Source: Spirochaetaceae bacterium (GTDB lineage Bacteria; Spirochaetota; Spirochaetia; Treponematales; Treponemataceae). From it: 47,934 nucleotides of DNA. Shown here in pieces: positions 26,050 through 34,065 of the stretch. Within the stretch, counting starts at the first letter, position 1, and each line of letters starts with the position of its first letter. The stretch covers positions 1 through 47,934 of the forward strand of contig JAFTEH010000125.1 in the NCBI GenBank assembly GCA_017453745.1. Direction: 5' to 3'. The translations under genes and the position numbers were made by a program. Below the pieces are notes generated by a model. It was not told the origin of the DNA. It worked only from the letters and a program-made list of their open reading frames with translations, and made no database searches.

Positions 26050-27717
26050 ATGTATATTTTTACGCTTTTTAGTTTAACTGTGTTATCGGCAGTCCTTTTT
26101 GCACTCGGTATACCCAATGAATTGCTGTACTTTGGCTCGCATGTATTAGGTCTTATATCTCTTATTCCGCTCTATTACGCCTTTGTATTGAGTAAAAATC
26201 GTAAATGCTCCGCCATTTGTTTTGGCTTATGGGTCGCCTTAGTACATGTATTGAGCAGTTTTTGGCTCGGTTTTTTTCGAGATTTTGCCATCTTTACCTT
26301 AGGGGTTTCTTCTGTAGCATATTTTCTTCTTACACTCTGTTTTGGTCCCCTTTTTTATGAAGTAGTTCGCTTGCGTAATAAACGAATGCGCCCTCTTTTT
26401 TTTGCCGTTGTTTGGGTGTTTTGGGAATGGTTTAAGTCCAATGGCTTTTTAGCCTACCCATGGGGAACTATACCCATGACGGCCTTTCGCTCAGAGTGGG
26501 TAAAACAAATAGCTGACATAACAGGGGTATGGGGAATTAGTTTTGTCATTGCACTTTTTTCTTCGTCCTTAGCAATTATATTACCAAGCATATTTCATGT
26601 TGTGGAAAATACTATACAGGTAAAAAAAATAAACTTCGCTTCAATCCTTTTCGGTGTGAAGACAAAAGCTGAAACATCAATTTTTGCATTTTGCCTTGTC
26701 GTTTTTTGTTTTTGTGCTGGATACTCGATGTATCACCTCAACCAACCATTAGTTCCTGTTGACAACCTCAAAGTAGCTATTGTACAAGCTAATAGTAATA
26801 GTTGGGAGGTAGAATTTAATGAGCAACTTGCTCATAGTATCAACTTAACAGAAAGCCTTTTAAATCACTCTGAAAAACCAGACCTTATACTCTGGCATGA
26901 AGGGATACTCCACTACACATTTCCATTGAGTCTCCCCTATTATTTTTTGTATCCTGAAAAATATACTTTTTCCGAATTTTTGAAAAAAAATAATATCCCA
27001 CTTTTAGCGGGAACCGCCTTGCCTATGAATATGGATACCCAAAATAGTAGTAATGACCTACATTTTTTTGCAAATTCCGTCTGTTTAATTTCTCCAGACT
27101 GCGAAATACTTGATTGGTATAGTAAAATACATTTGGTTCCATTTGCCGAGTATATGCCACTTATCGAAAAAGAATGGGTAAGAAATATATTTAGTAGTTT
27201 GGTTGGTTTTTCATCTGCTTATATCCCTGGTAACGAATATAAGTTAATTACACTCACAAAGCAAAACGGCAAAACAATACATTTTTCAACTCCCATTTGC
27301 TTTGAAGATGCTTTTTCTTCGCTCTGTGCTCATTTGCATAACTTAGGCAGTGAGTTGATAATTAACTTGACCGATGATAGTTGGTCTCATACAAAAAGTG
27401 CTGAATATCAGCATTTTGTTGTAGCGAGTTATCGCAGTATTGAATTACGGACAACTCTCATCCGTTCAACAAATTCAGGCTATTCCTGTATTGTAAACCC
27501 AAAAGGAATTGTAACCGATGATTTACCGCTTTTTACTGAAGCAGGACTCTATGCTGATGTGCCCATCTATCCATATCAGATTACTTTTTATGCACGATTT
27601 AAAGATTGGCTACCCAGTATGTGCTACCTTATCATTATCGGGTTTATTATTATAAAACCGCTAAAAGTCAAAAAAACATATTTTTTAGAGACCACAGATA
27701 AAAAAGAGAGCCATTAG
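26050..27717 (+). CDS. lnt: Apolipoprotein N-acyltransferase
   Basis: Inner-membrane enzyme of 555 residues that adds the third acyl chain to the N-terminal Cys of lipoproteins. The first 170 or so residues hold several membrane helices including FWEWFKSNGFLAYPWG. The nitrilase-like periplasmic domain follows with its catalytic triad: Glu in LILWHEG, Lys in YSKIHLVPFAEYMP and Cys in TPICFEDAF. Loop residues INLTDDSWS and RSTNSGYS are typical. A final membrane helix is near 520-540. Spirochaetes carry abundant lipoproteins, and this window encodes at least two, so the role is central. The gene starts at a near-leaderless promoter shared back-to-back with the galactokinase-like gene. Confidence 0.95.
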   Translation: MYIFTLFSLTVLSAVLFALGIPNELLYFGSHVLGLISLIPLYYAFVLSKNRKCSAICFGLWVALVHVLSSFWLGFFRDFAIFTLGVSSVAYFLLTLCFGPLFYEVVRLRNKRMRPLFFAVVWVFWEWFKSNGFLAYPWGTIPMTAFRSEWVKQIADITGVWGISFVIALFSSSLAIILPSIFHVVENTIQVKKINFASILFGVKTKAETSIFAFCLVVFCFCAGYSMYHLNQPLVPVDNLKVAIVQANSNSWEVEFNEQLAHSINLTESLLNHSEKPDLILWHEGILHYTFPLSLPYYFLYPEKYTFSEFLKKNNIPLLAGTALPMNMDTQNSSNDLHFFANSVCLISPDCEILDWYSKIHLVPFAEYMPLIEKEWVRNIFSSLVGFSSAYIPGNEYKLITLTKQNGKTIHFSTPICFEDAFSSLCAHLHNLGSELIINLTDDSWSHTKSAEYQHFVVASYRSIELRTTLIRSTNSGYSCIVNPKGIVTDDLPLFTEAGLYADVPIYPYQITFYARFKDWLPSMCYLIIIGFIIIKPLKVKKTYFLETTDKKESH

Positions 27718-27756
27718 GTTAGGTCTCATAACATAATTGTATGAAGGACTTGTAGC

Positions 27757-28428
27757 ATGAACACTCAAGAAAAAAAATTATTACCATATATTACGGGTTT
27801 TTTTATCTGTACGCTTATCATTTCAAATATTCTTGCAACTAAAATGATTGCAATAGGCCCCTTTGTGTTTGATGGGGGAACCCTATTATTTCCTTTTTCA
27901 TATATCGTTTCTGATATTCTTTCTGAAGTATATGGTTTTAAACAAACTTGGAAAATCACTCTTTTTGGTTTTTTAATACTCATATTTGTAAATATGAATA
28001 TTTTTTTGATTTCCGTACTTCCACCTGAACATACTTGGACACTTCAAAATGAGTTTAATGCGATTCTTTTGCAAATCCCAAGAATTACAGTTGGCAGTAT
28101 GTGTGGATACTTAGTTGGAAATTATTCCAATGCCTTATTTCTTTCAGTAGTAAAAGTTAAACTTGCTGGAAAATTTTTATTTATCCGAACCATTGGCTCT
28201 ACGCTTGTCGGTGAACTTTTAGATAGTCTTTTGTTTGTCTTTATTGCATTTTTTGGCTTATACGATTTAAGCGTTCTACTACTCATGGCTTTTTCCAACT
28301 ATGCTTTTAAAACGGTAATTGAAATTATCTTTACACCACTCACCTATAAGGTAATCGCATGGGTTAAACACAAAGAACAACTTGATACATACGACTACCA
28401 AGAAAGCTATAATCCGTTTTTGTTATAA
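27757..28428 (+). CDS. yhhQ: Queuosine precursor transporter (YhhQ family)
   Basis: Inner-membrane protein of 223 residues with about six helices, COG1738/YhhQ type. The family signature near residues 21-66 is clear: ISNILATKMI, DGGTLLFPFSYIVSDILSEVYGF. Members import preQ0, preQ1 or queuine for tRNA modification. GAAGGA lies 8 bases before the ATG at 27757. It is 39 bases after lnt and probably co-transcribed. With queH at 5079-5717 it suggests precursor salvage instead of de novo synthesis; the tgt and queA genes would have to lie elsewhere. Confidence 0.88.
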   Translation: MNTQEKKLLPYITGFFICTLIISNILATKMIAIGPFVFDGGTLLFPFSYIVSDILSEVYGFKQTWKITLFGFLILIFVNMNIFLISVLPPEHTWTLQNEFNAILLQIPRITVGSMCGYLVGNYSNALFLSVVKVKLAGKFLFIRTIGSTLVGELLDSLLFVFIAFFGLYDLSVLLLMAFSNYAFKTVIEIIFTPLTYKVIAWVKHKEQLDTYDYQESYNPFLL

Positions 28429-28441
28429 AATTTGCTCTCAC

Positions 28442-28500
28442 ATAAAAACAAGTGCAAAAGCAGTAAGCAAAAGGGCTCACACTGCTATCTTGTTTTTAAT
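28442..28500. terminator. Long imperfect hairpin between yhhQ and pyrG
   Basis: TAAAAACAAG (28444-28453) pairs with CTTGTTTTTA (about 28489-28498), enclosing an inner stem AGCAGT/ACTGCT. It covers the convergent junction and the last codons of pyrG. It may end both transcripts, but the loop is long and the stem interrupted. Confidence 0.4.
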
Positions 28501-30089
28501 GCGTGAGCGATAAAATATGAAAATAAGGCTTGTGGTTTATTCGGTCGAGAAGTAAACTCGGGATGAAACTGTGTTGCTAAAAAATGTGGATGGTCTTTTA
28601 GCTCAATAATTTCAACCAAGTTGCTTTCAGAATTCATTCCAGAAAAAACCATACCTGCTTGTTCAAATTGCTCCCTATAGGCATTATTAAACTCATAGCG
28701 ATGACGATGGCGCTCTTGTACTTCCTTTTTACCAGCATAGGCCTGTTGAGCAATAGAGCCATCAAGTAAAGTACAAGGATAAAGCCCCAGTCGTAATGTC
28801 CCACCAATTTGTTTTCCAAGTTTATCAGGCATTAAGTCAATAACAGGATGGGTTGTATTTTGGTCAAATTCGGTTGAGTTTGCATCTTTCAGTGAAAGAA
28901 TATGGCGCGCAAATTCTATAACAGAAATTTGCATTCCCAAACAAATACCAAAAAAAGGAATCTTTTCTTCTCTCGCAAATTGTGCAGCAATAATCATTCC
29001 TTCGACCCCCCGTTCCCCAAAGCCGCCTGGCACTAAAATACCGTCAAAGCCAGAAAGTTTTTCGCGAGCAACCGATATATCAGTTATGTCAGAAGCGTTA
29101 CAGTAGCCAACGGTAAGTTTTGCATTATGTTGAATACTTGCGGCGGTTAATGCTTCTATGACACTTAAATACGCATCATGCAATTCAATATATTTACCAA
29201 CGAGAGCAATCGACACTTCTTTTGTAGGGTTGTTATATGAATTGACCATTTCTCGCCAGTCATCTAAATTTGGTTTTATATCGCCTAAATGAAACATTTC
29301 GCAGAGAACAGAACCAAGCCCATTTTGCTCCAAAAGAAGTGGCACCTCGTAAATCGAACGGGCATTTCTATTTTCGATAATAGCCGTTACAGCAACATTA
29401 GAAAAAAGACTTAATTTTTCTCGTACCGCATCTGTGATTTTTTCTTCACAGCGACAAACTAAAATATCAGGCTGAATACCAAAACTCAATAGCTCTTTTA
29501 CACTATGCTGCATTGGCTTCGTTTTGACTTCGCCACAACTTTTTAAGTATGGTAACAAACCTAAGTGGATAAAAACAGTATTTTCTTTACCGGCATCAAA
29601 TCGGATTTGTCGTATTGCTTCAATGAATGGTTGTGCTTCAATATCCCCAACGGTTCCCCCAATTTCTACAATAATAAAATCGGGAGAACTTTCGGTAGCT
29701 TGTAATATACGGCGCTTAATTTCATCAGTCACATGAGGAACAACTTGTACGGTTCCACCATGGTAGCCACCGGCGCGCTCTCGCTCTAAGATAGTTTGGT
29801 ACACCTTTCCTGCACTGGTACTATTGTAACGATGAAGTGCAACATCGGTAAAACGCTCATAATGCCCCAAATCAAGGTCCGTTTCCCCACCATCTTCAGT
29901 AACAAATACTTCTCCATGTTGAAATGGGTTCATCGTACCCGGATCAATATTCAAGTAGGGGTCTAACTTTTGATTTACTACGGAAAAACCGCGCCTTTTT
30001 AACAAAAGTCCTATAGATGCTGCGGTAATCCCCTTCCCAAGCGAAGAAACCACACCTCCAGTTATAAAAATAAACTTTGTTGTACCCAT
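28485..30089 (-). CDS. pyrG: CTP synthase
   Basis: Makes CTP from UTP, ATP and glutamine; 534 residues, the standard length. The N-terminal synthase domain begins KFIFITGGVVSSLGKGITAAS (P-loop) and contains DPYLNIDPGTMNPFQHGEVF and GGTVGDIE. The C-terminal class I glutaminase has the nucleophile in FFGICLGMQ and the His-Glu pair in QFHPEF. The start at 30089 has a G-rich sequence (GGGGG) about 6 bases upstream. It lies 64 bases after the acyl-CoA synthetase gene and may share its transcript. Confidence 0.98.
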   Translation of the reverse strand: MGTTKFIFITGGVVSSLGKGITAASIGLLLKRRGFSVVNQKLDPYLNIDPGTMNPFQHGEVFVTEDGGETDLDLGHYERFTDVALHRYNSTSAGKVYQTILERERAGGYHGGTVQVVPHVTDEIKRRILQATESSPDFIIVEIGGTVGDIEAQPFIEAIRQIRFDAGKENTVFIHLGLLPYLKSCGEVKTKPMQHSVKELLSFGIQPDILVCRCEEKITDAVREKLSLFSNVAVTAIIENRNARSIYEVPLLLEQNGLGSVLCEMFHLGDIKPNLDDWREMVNSYNNPTKEVSIALVGKYIELHDAYLSVIEALTAASIQHNAKLTVGYCNASDITDISVAREKLSGFDGILVPGGFGERGVEGMIIAAQFAREEKIPFFGICLGMQISVIEFARHILSLKDANSTEFDQNTTHPVIDLMPDKLGKQIGGTLRLGLYPCTLLDGSIAQQAYAGKKEVQERHRHRYEFNNAYREQFEQAGMVFSGMNSESNLVEIIELKDHPHFLATQFHPEFTSRPNKPQALFSYFIAHALKTR

Positions 30090-30153
30090 TATAAGCCCCC
30101 AAACTTATCTATGAAATAACGGCAATCCCCGAAAAACTCACTTTTCTACTTTT

Positions 30154-32061
30154 TTAGATATTACCGACGAACAAGTCGTTTATTTCTTTTTCATATATTA
30201 CAGCAATTTTTTGTCGCATAATTTCAGCTTTTGCAGATAGTTCTACACCTTGTTCAAACTTTTTTGTGAGCAACTTAAATTTAGCAATCATTTCAAAACT
30301 CTTAAACCCTGTCTTAGCGGAAATCAAATTGCGTATTTCATTGGCATAAAAAGATTGCACTGTGTCTAGCAACACTGCTTCTTCAAGGCTTGTATAGTCT
30401 ATATGTTGTTCTTTGAGCCATTGGGTAAGTGACACTTCATCAACAACTAAGAGTGCTCCTAAATTTCGCTGATCTTGACCTACAACTACAGCAGTTGTAA
30501 TAAACTGCGATTCTTGTAATTTCATTTCGAGAGGAACAGGCTCAATGTTTTCACCGCCACGCAAGACTATTGTATCTTTTAAACGCCCACGCAATACCAA
30601 TTCCCCGTTTATCGTCAACAAGCCAATATCACCTGTTTTAAACCAACCGTCATCAGTAAGGGCGGTCTTTGTATCAACTTCATTGTTGTAGTAACCTGCC
30701 ATAACAGTATCGCCGGACACCCAGATTTCACCTTCGCTCCCTTGTGGAAGTTCCTTACCATTTTTGTCCACAATTTTTACCTTTAGGCATGGAAGCGGAG
30801 TACCAACAGTCCCAAATATAGGACGACGCATATCTCGACAACAGATTACGGGAGCCGTTTCGGTCAAGCCATACCCTTCCACAACATTAATACCTGCTGC
30901 AGCATAAAAAATATCAATATTTCGCGGTAAACCTGCCCCACCAGAAACACCACCGCCATACTTAAAATTAGAGCCTAATTTTTTGCGGATTGTTCTAAAT
31001 ACTAACAAATCAAATAGTATGTGTAATGGAAAAAGCAGTATTGTTGGTAATAGTGCAGAAAGTGGATGGGTGATATTTTCACTTTTTTTTACCTTTAACC
31101 ATCTACCTACCAGTTTTAGTTGATTTTCCTTCCAAACAGTACAAACAGCCACCGCAGCTTTAAATATCTTGTATTTTAAACCGCCTTCTTTTTTCATGAG
31201 CTTAAATATCGCATCATACACTGCTTCCCAAATACGAGGAACCGAAGGAAAAACAAAAGGCGATACCTTTTGTATATCTGGCAAAAGTACGCTAGAAATA
31301 GGCTGCGAATAGTTAATTGTTGTTGCTTCAGAAACGCATAAAAACTCACATTCTCGCTCAAAACTATGCCATACAGGCAAAACCGAAATACAAGAGCGAC
31401 CAGGCGAAATTAAGATAATTTTACGCAATTCTGGAATTTGGGCTAAAAAGTTTTTATGCCGTAGCATAACCCCCTTAGGTAAACCAGTCGTTCCAGAAGT
31501 AAAAATAATAGTAGCAATATCTTCAGATGAACCTTTAAGAATTTCTTTGTCGGGGGCATTTTTTTCAAAATCAAGTTTGCCCAACTCCAACAAATCGTGA
31601 TACTGTAATACTTTTATCCCAGCCACTTCTGGAAGTTCTTCTACCTTATCGATAAGAATAATTGTTTCCAAAAGGGGACAAGATTCGCGTGCCTGAATAA
31701 TTTTACTAAAGGTATTTTTATTTTCGGCAATAACAATTTTACAACCTGATATGGACAAAATATGGGTTAAATCAGCAACGGTAGAATCAGTACCGCGAGG
31801 CACATCAAGGCCACCAACAGTTAAAATACCAAAGGTACATACTAACCATTCAGGTCGATTATCCATTATCACACCGACCTTATCCCCACGCATACAGCCA
31901 CTACTCATTAAGCCAGAAGCAAACTGCAATACCGTGTTATATAATTGTTCGTATGTGATAGGAACAAAGTCCTTGTTTTCATTTTTATATTGTTGCGCGA
32001 CATATTTAGGATATTTTAAAAATGTTGTACGCAAAATTTGAGGAACTGTTTCTATTTTCAT
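30154..32061 (-). CDS. Long-chain acyl-CoA synthetase (AMP-forming)
   Basis: ANL-superfamily ligase of 635 residues, activating fatty acids through an acyl-adenylate. Motifs in order: the P-loop IIFTSGTTGLPKGVML near 190-205, VVEGYGLTETAPVI (A5), ELPQGSEGEIWVSGDTVMAGYY, GWFKTGDIG (A7) and LRGRLKDTIVLRGGENI (A8) close to the expected spacing. A hydrophobic stretch near 340-365 (SALLPTILLFPLHILFDLLVF) suggests membrane association, as in treponemal FadD-like enzymes. AGGAG lies 6 bases before the ATG at 32061, which overlaps the lipoprotein gene's stop by 4 bases. Treponemes scavenge host fatty acids, so the natural role is probably fatty-acid uptake or recycling. Confidence 0.92.
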   Translation of the reverse strand: MKIETVPQILRTTFLKYPKYVAQQYKNENKDFVPITYEQLYNTVLQFASGLMSSGCMRGDKVGVIMDNRPEWLVCTFGILTVGGLDVPRGTDSTVADLTHILSISGCKIVIAENKNTFSKIIQARESCPLLETIILIDKVEELPEVAGIKVLQYHDLLELGKLDFEKNAPDKEILKGSSEDIATIIFTSGTTGLPKGVMLRHKNFLAQIPELRKIILISPGRSCISVLPVWHSFERECEFLCVSEATTINYSQPISSVLLPDIQKVSPFVFPSVPRIWEAVYDAIFKLMKKEGGLKYKIFKAAVAVCTVWKENQLKLVGRWLKVKKSENITHPLSALLPTILLFPLHILFDLLVFRTIRKKLGSNFKYGGGVSGGAGLPRNIDIFYAAAGINVVEGYGLTETAPVICCRDMRRPIFGTVGTPLPCLKVKIVDKNGKELPQGSEGEIWVSGDTVMAGYYNNEVDTKTALTDDGWFKTGDIGLLTINGELVLRGRLKDTIVLRGGENIEPVPLEMKLQESQFITTAVVVGQDQRNLGALLVVDEVSLTQWLKEQHIDYTSLEEAVLLDTVQSFYANEIRNLISAKTGFKSFEMIAKFKLLTKKFEQGVELSAKAEIMRQKIAVIYEKEINDLFVGNI

Positions 32062-32390
32062 AATCCGCTCCTATTACTTTTTTTTAGAACACTATCTGTT
32101 TCTATTAAGTCATTTCTCTGTAAACGAACGAGTGTGCTTGTATCTCTCACCTTAAAAATCAATGGTGGGATTTTGCGCTCCTGCCATATTTCGACAATAT
32201 CGTCCTTGAGAACAGCGGTCCCACTATAGTGTTCACCATTTATTGTAAGTAATACAGTAGGAAATTCTTCAAAGTTAATCAATACTGTTTCTCCTGCATA
32301 GGTTCCCTCGTATACACCATGTAGTTTTTGGGTAGATACACAGGAAATACATGCAAGCAGAAAGAACACACCGAAAAAAATTCGTTTCAT
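32058..32390 (-). CDS. Small lipoprotein (110 residues)
   Basis: Signal peptide with a good lipobox LLAC at residues 11-14 (a second Cys is at 17), so it should be lipidated at Cys14. The mature part has a compact beta-like sequence (GVYEGTYAGETVLINFEE, TVLLTINGEHYSGTAVL), loosely recalling NlpE-type small domains; I do not assign a family. It overlaps the acyl-CoA synthetase start by 4 bases, so the two are translated together, and a role in handling or sensing lipids in the periplasm is conceivable. The ATG at 32390 is 7 bases after a promoter -10, with no Shine-Dalgarno sequence. Confidence 0.78.
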   Translation of the reverse strand: MKRIFFGVFFLLACISCVSTQKLHGVYEGTYAGETVLINFEEFPTVLLTINGEHYSGTAVLKDDIVEIWQERKIPPLIFKVRDTSTLVRLQRNDLIETDSVLKKSNRSGL

Positions 32391-32397
32391 GACAGCG

Positions 32398-32425
32398 AGT
32401 ATAGTAAAAATATTTAAAAAATCAA
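32398..32425 (-). promoter_or_regulatory. Promoter of the lipoprotein/acyl-CoA synthetase operon
   Basis: Minus strand TTGATT (32420-32425), 16-base spacer, TATACT (32398-32403), 7 bases before the ATG at 32390. Confidence 0.72.
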
Positions 32426-32552
32426 TGGCTTATCTTATAATTTTTTTACCCAGATTCTATACATATTCTATGGAGCCCCTCGAAAAAGTTCAGTTTTGTA
32501 TGAATATACAGAAAAATCAAAAAAACAGACCAACTACCGTATTGTATCACCT

Positions 32553-32610
32553 AAGGGCACTTCTAAAAACTGTGACAGGGCAGCGAAACATCTCGATGCG
32601 TTTTTAGAGG
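32553..32610 (-). repeat. Dispersed palindromic-ended repeat, copy D
   Basis: On the minus strand it reads CCTCTAAAAACGCATCGAGA, then TGTTTCGCTGCCCTGTCACA, then GTTTTTAGAAGTGCCCTT. It aligns along its whole length to copy B at 22352-22402 and to the half copy at 22482-22500. It sits in the divergent spacer between the lipoprotein gene and mraY, just upstream of the mraY promoter. Confidence 0.75.
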
Positions 32611-32637
32611 TTCACCTAAAATAGTAGCAAAAAGTAC

Positions 32638-32666
32638 TTGAAAAAACTTATCTCGTGCGCTATAAT
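32638..32666 (+). promoter_or_regulatory. Promoter of mraY
   Basis: TTGAAA (32638-32643), 17-base spacer, TATAAT (32661-32666), followed after 7 bases by ATG 32674. The in-frame TTG at 32638 is the -35 itself. Confidence 0.8.
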
Positions 32667-32673
32667 GCCACCC

Positions 32674-33732
32674 ATGCTTTATCTCTTATCGAGAATGCTC
32701 CAAACAGTATTTGGACCATTTCGTTTGCTCGGCTCCTATGCAGTGCTTATCGGTATAGCAATCGTTGTCGGTTTTTTTGCTACTTTGCTATTATTGCCTC
32801 GTTTTTACCGTTTTTTACCAAAAGATAGAGGGCGCGAATTTACAGTGCAGCCAGAAGCGTGCGTGGGCAAACCAACTGGCTCAGGGATAGTGTTTATTAG
32901 TTTTTTTATCGTTTTAGTATATTTACTTATTACGCCCTCGCTGTTTCAATCTATTATTATCATTTTAACTTGGTGCTCTATGATGACGGGATTTTTAGAC
33001 GACCGAGCACAAAAACCATGGAACGAATACACAAAGGGACTACTTGATTTAATTATTGCCGTTATCGCAAGTATAGCAATATATGTTTTATATTTTAAGC
33101 AAGAGGTGCAGTTTTGGTTTCCATTTACCAATGGTCTTTTTTCCATACCTGCCCCCCTATTTTTTTTCGTATCCATTATACTCATTTGGTTTTCCATTAA
33201 CACAACGAACTGCTCCGATGGCGTTGACGGGCTTTCGGGAATGCTCGTGTTAATGGCTCTCTGTGCTCTCGGTGGAATTTTTTATTTTGTACTTGGTAAT
33301 ACAAAGAGCGCCCAATACCTACTCGTTCCTAATATCGTTGATGGGGCACAATGGGCAGTTATTATCTTTTCGCTTGCGGGCGTTTTAATCGGGTATATTT
33401 GGCATAATGCCCATCCGAGTTCTGTCCTTATGGGAGATGCAGGTTCTCGCTCTCTCGGATTTTTTATTGCCATTATTGTAATCGTTTCTAAAAACCCATT
33501 TTTAATGCTTATGAGTTCTCCAATTATACTTATCAATGGTGGAACAGGTTTGTTAAAGGTTGCCTTTTTACGATTTTTACATATTCCGCTTTTTAAGTCG
33601 ATACGCTTTCCTCTTCACGACCACATGCGTAAAAATAAAAATTGGTCTGCTACTCAAGTGCTTATTAAGTTTATCATACTACAATTTATCTGTATGTTAG
33701 TTTTTTTTGGAATACTTTTCAAAATCCGATAA
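32674..33732 (+). CDS. mraY: Phospho-N-acetylmuramoyl-pentapeptide transferase (MraY)
   Basis: Integral membrane enzyme of 352 residues that makes lipid I on undecaprenyl phosphate. Family motifs: GFLDDRAQK (Asp-Asp pair), NTTNCSDGVDGLSG, NAHPSSVLMGDAGSRSLG and the C-terminal PLHDHMRKNKNWSATQV. In most MraY proteins the last motif is PxHHHxE, so the middle His is Asp here and the following acidic residue is changed. Ten or so hydrophobic helices are visible. The start at 32674 is set by a promoter whose -10 ends 7 bases upstream. The gene is away from the usual division/cell-wall cluster. WecA-type transferases are the alternative, but the NCSDGVDGL motif favours MraY. Confidence 0.9.
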   Translation: MLYLLSRMLQTVFGPFRLLGSYAVLIGIAIVVGFFATLLLLPRFYRFLPKDRGREFTVQPEACVGKPTGSGIVFISFFIVLVYLLITPSLFQSIIIILTWCSMMTGFLDDRAQKPWNEYTKGLLDLIIAVIASIAIYVLYFKQEVQFWFPFTNGLFSIPAPLFFFVSIILIWFSINTTNCSDGVDGLSGMLVLMALCALGGIFYFVLGNTKSAQYLLVPNIVDGAQWAVIIFSLAGVLIGYIWHNAHPSSVLMGDAGSRSLGFFIAIIVIVSKNPFLMLMSSPIILINGGTGLLKVAFLRFLHIPLFKSIRFPLHDHMRKNKNWSATQVLIKFIILQFICMLVFFGILFKIR

Positions 33733-34028
33733 GGTACGACAAGCCAACGGCACGCACTTTTGGCTTGTCAGTAAAAATGTGCATAATACTTACGGAAAAT
33801 GGTATTGCTATACGCAATTTGTAGTTGTGCCGTCATTGCGAGCCTCGCCCGTATTTATCGAGCAAGTTGCCTCGCAATGACGAGATAAATCACTGGTACG
33901 CCCCACTAGCAGAAGGCACCCCTCACGAGCCCCATCTAAGCACTCGGTTTGCACTTCTATCCTCATTTGAGAAAAAGGACAACGACTTCCCTCACAGTGA
34001 TTATCTTTATGGGCGTGGGCTTTGCGAG
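33733..34028. other. Spacer between mraY and aspS promoter, repeat-bearing
   Basis: No credible gene. A 9-bp hairpin GACAAGCCA/TGGCTTGTC (33738-33769) follows mraY without a T-run, and the CGTCATTGCGAG-type palindrome is at 33831-33882. The rest (33883-34028) is unusually GC-rich for this window, and I see no known element in it. Confidence 0.55.
33831..33882. repeat. CGTCATTGCGAG palindromic repeat
   Basis: CGTCATTGCGAG at 33831-33842 and CTCGCAATGACG at 33871-33882 are exact inverted repeats of 12 bases around a 28-base centre. Closely similar palindromes are widespread as dispersed intergenic repeats in several unrelated bacterial groups. The GC content of the flank differs from the window. 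Confidence 0.8.
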
Positions 34029-34056
34029 TTGCAAAAAAATAAAAAATATTTACAAT
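34029..34056 (+). promoter_or_regulatory. Promoter of aspS
   Basis: TTGCAA (34029-34034), 16-base spacer, TACAAT (34051-34056). The ATG at 34066 is 9 bases downstream; no Shine-Dalgarno sequence. Confidence 0.62.
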
Positions 34057-34065
34057 GCATAGGCT

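Noticed and set aside
32638-32673. TTG start of mraY twelve codons upstream
   Set aside because: The TTG is the -35 box and TATAAT lies inside this stretch, so it is promoter, not coding sequence.
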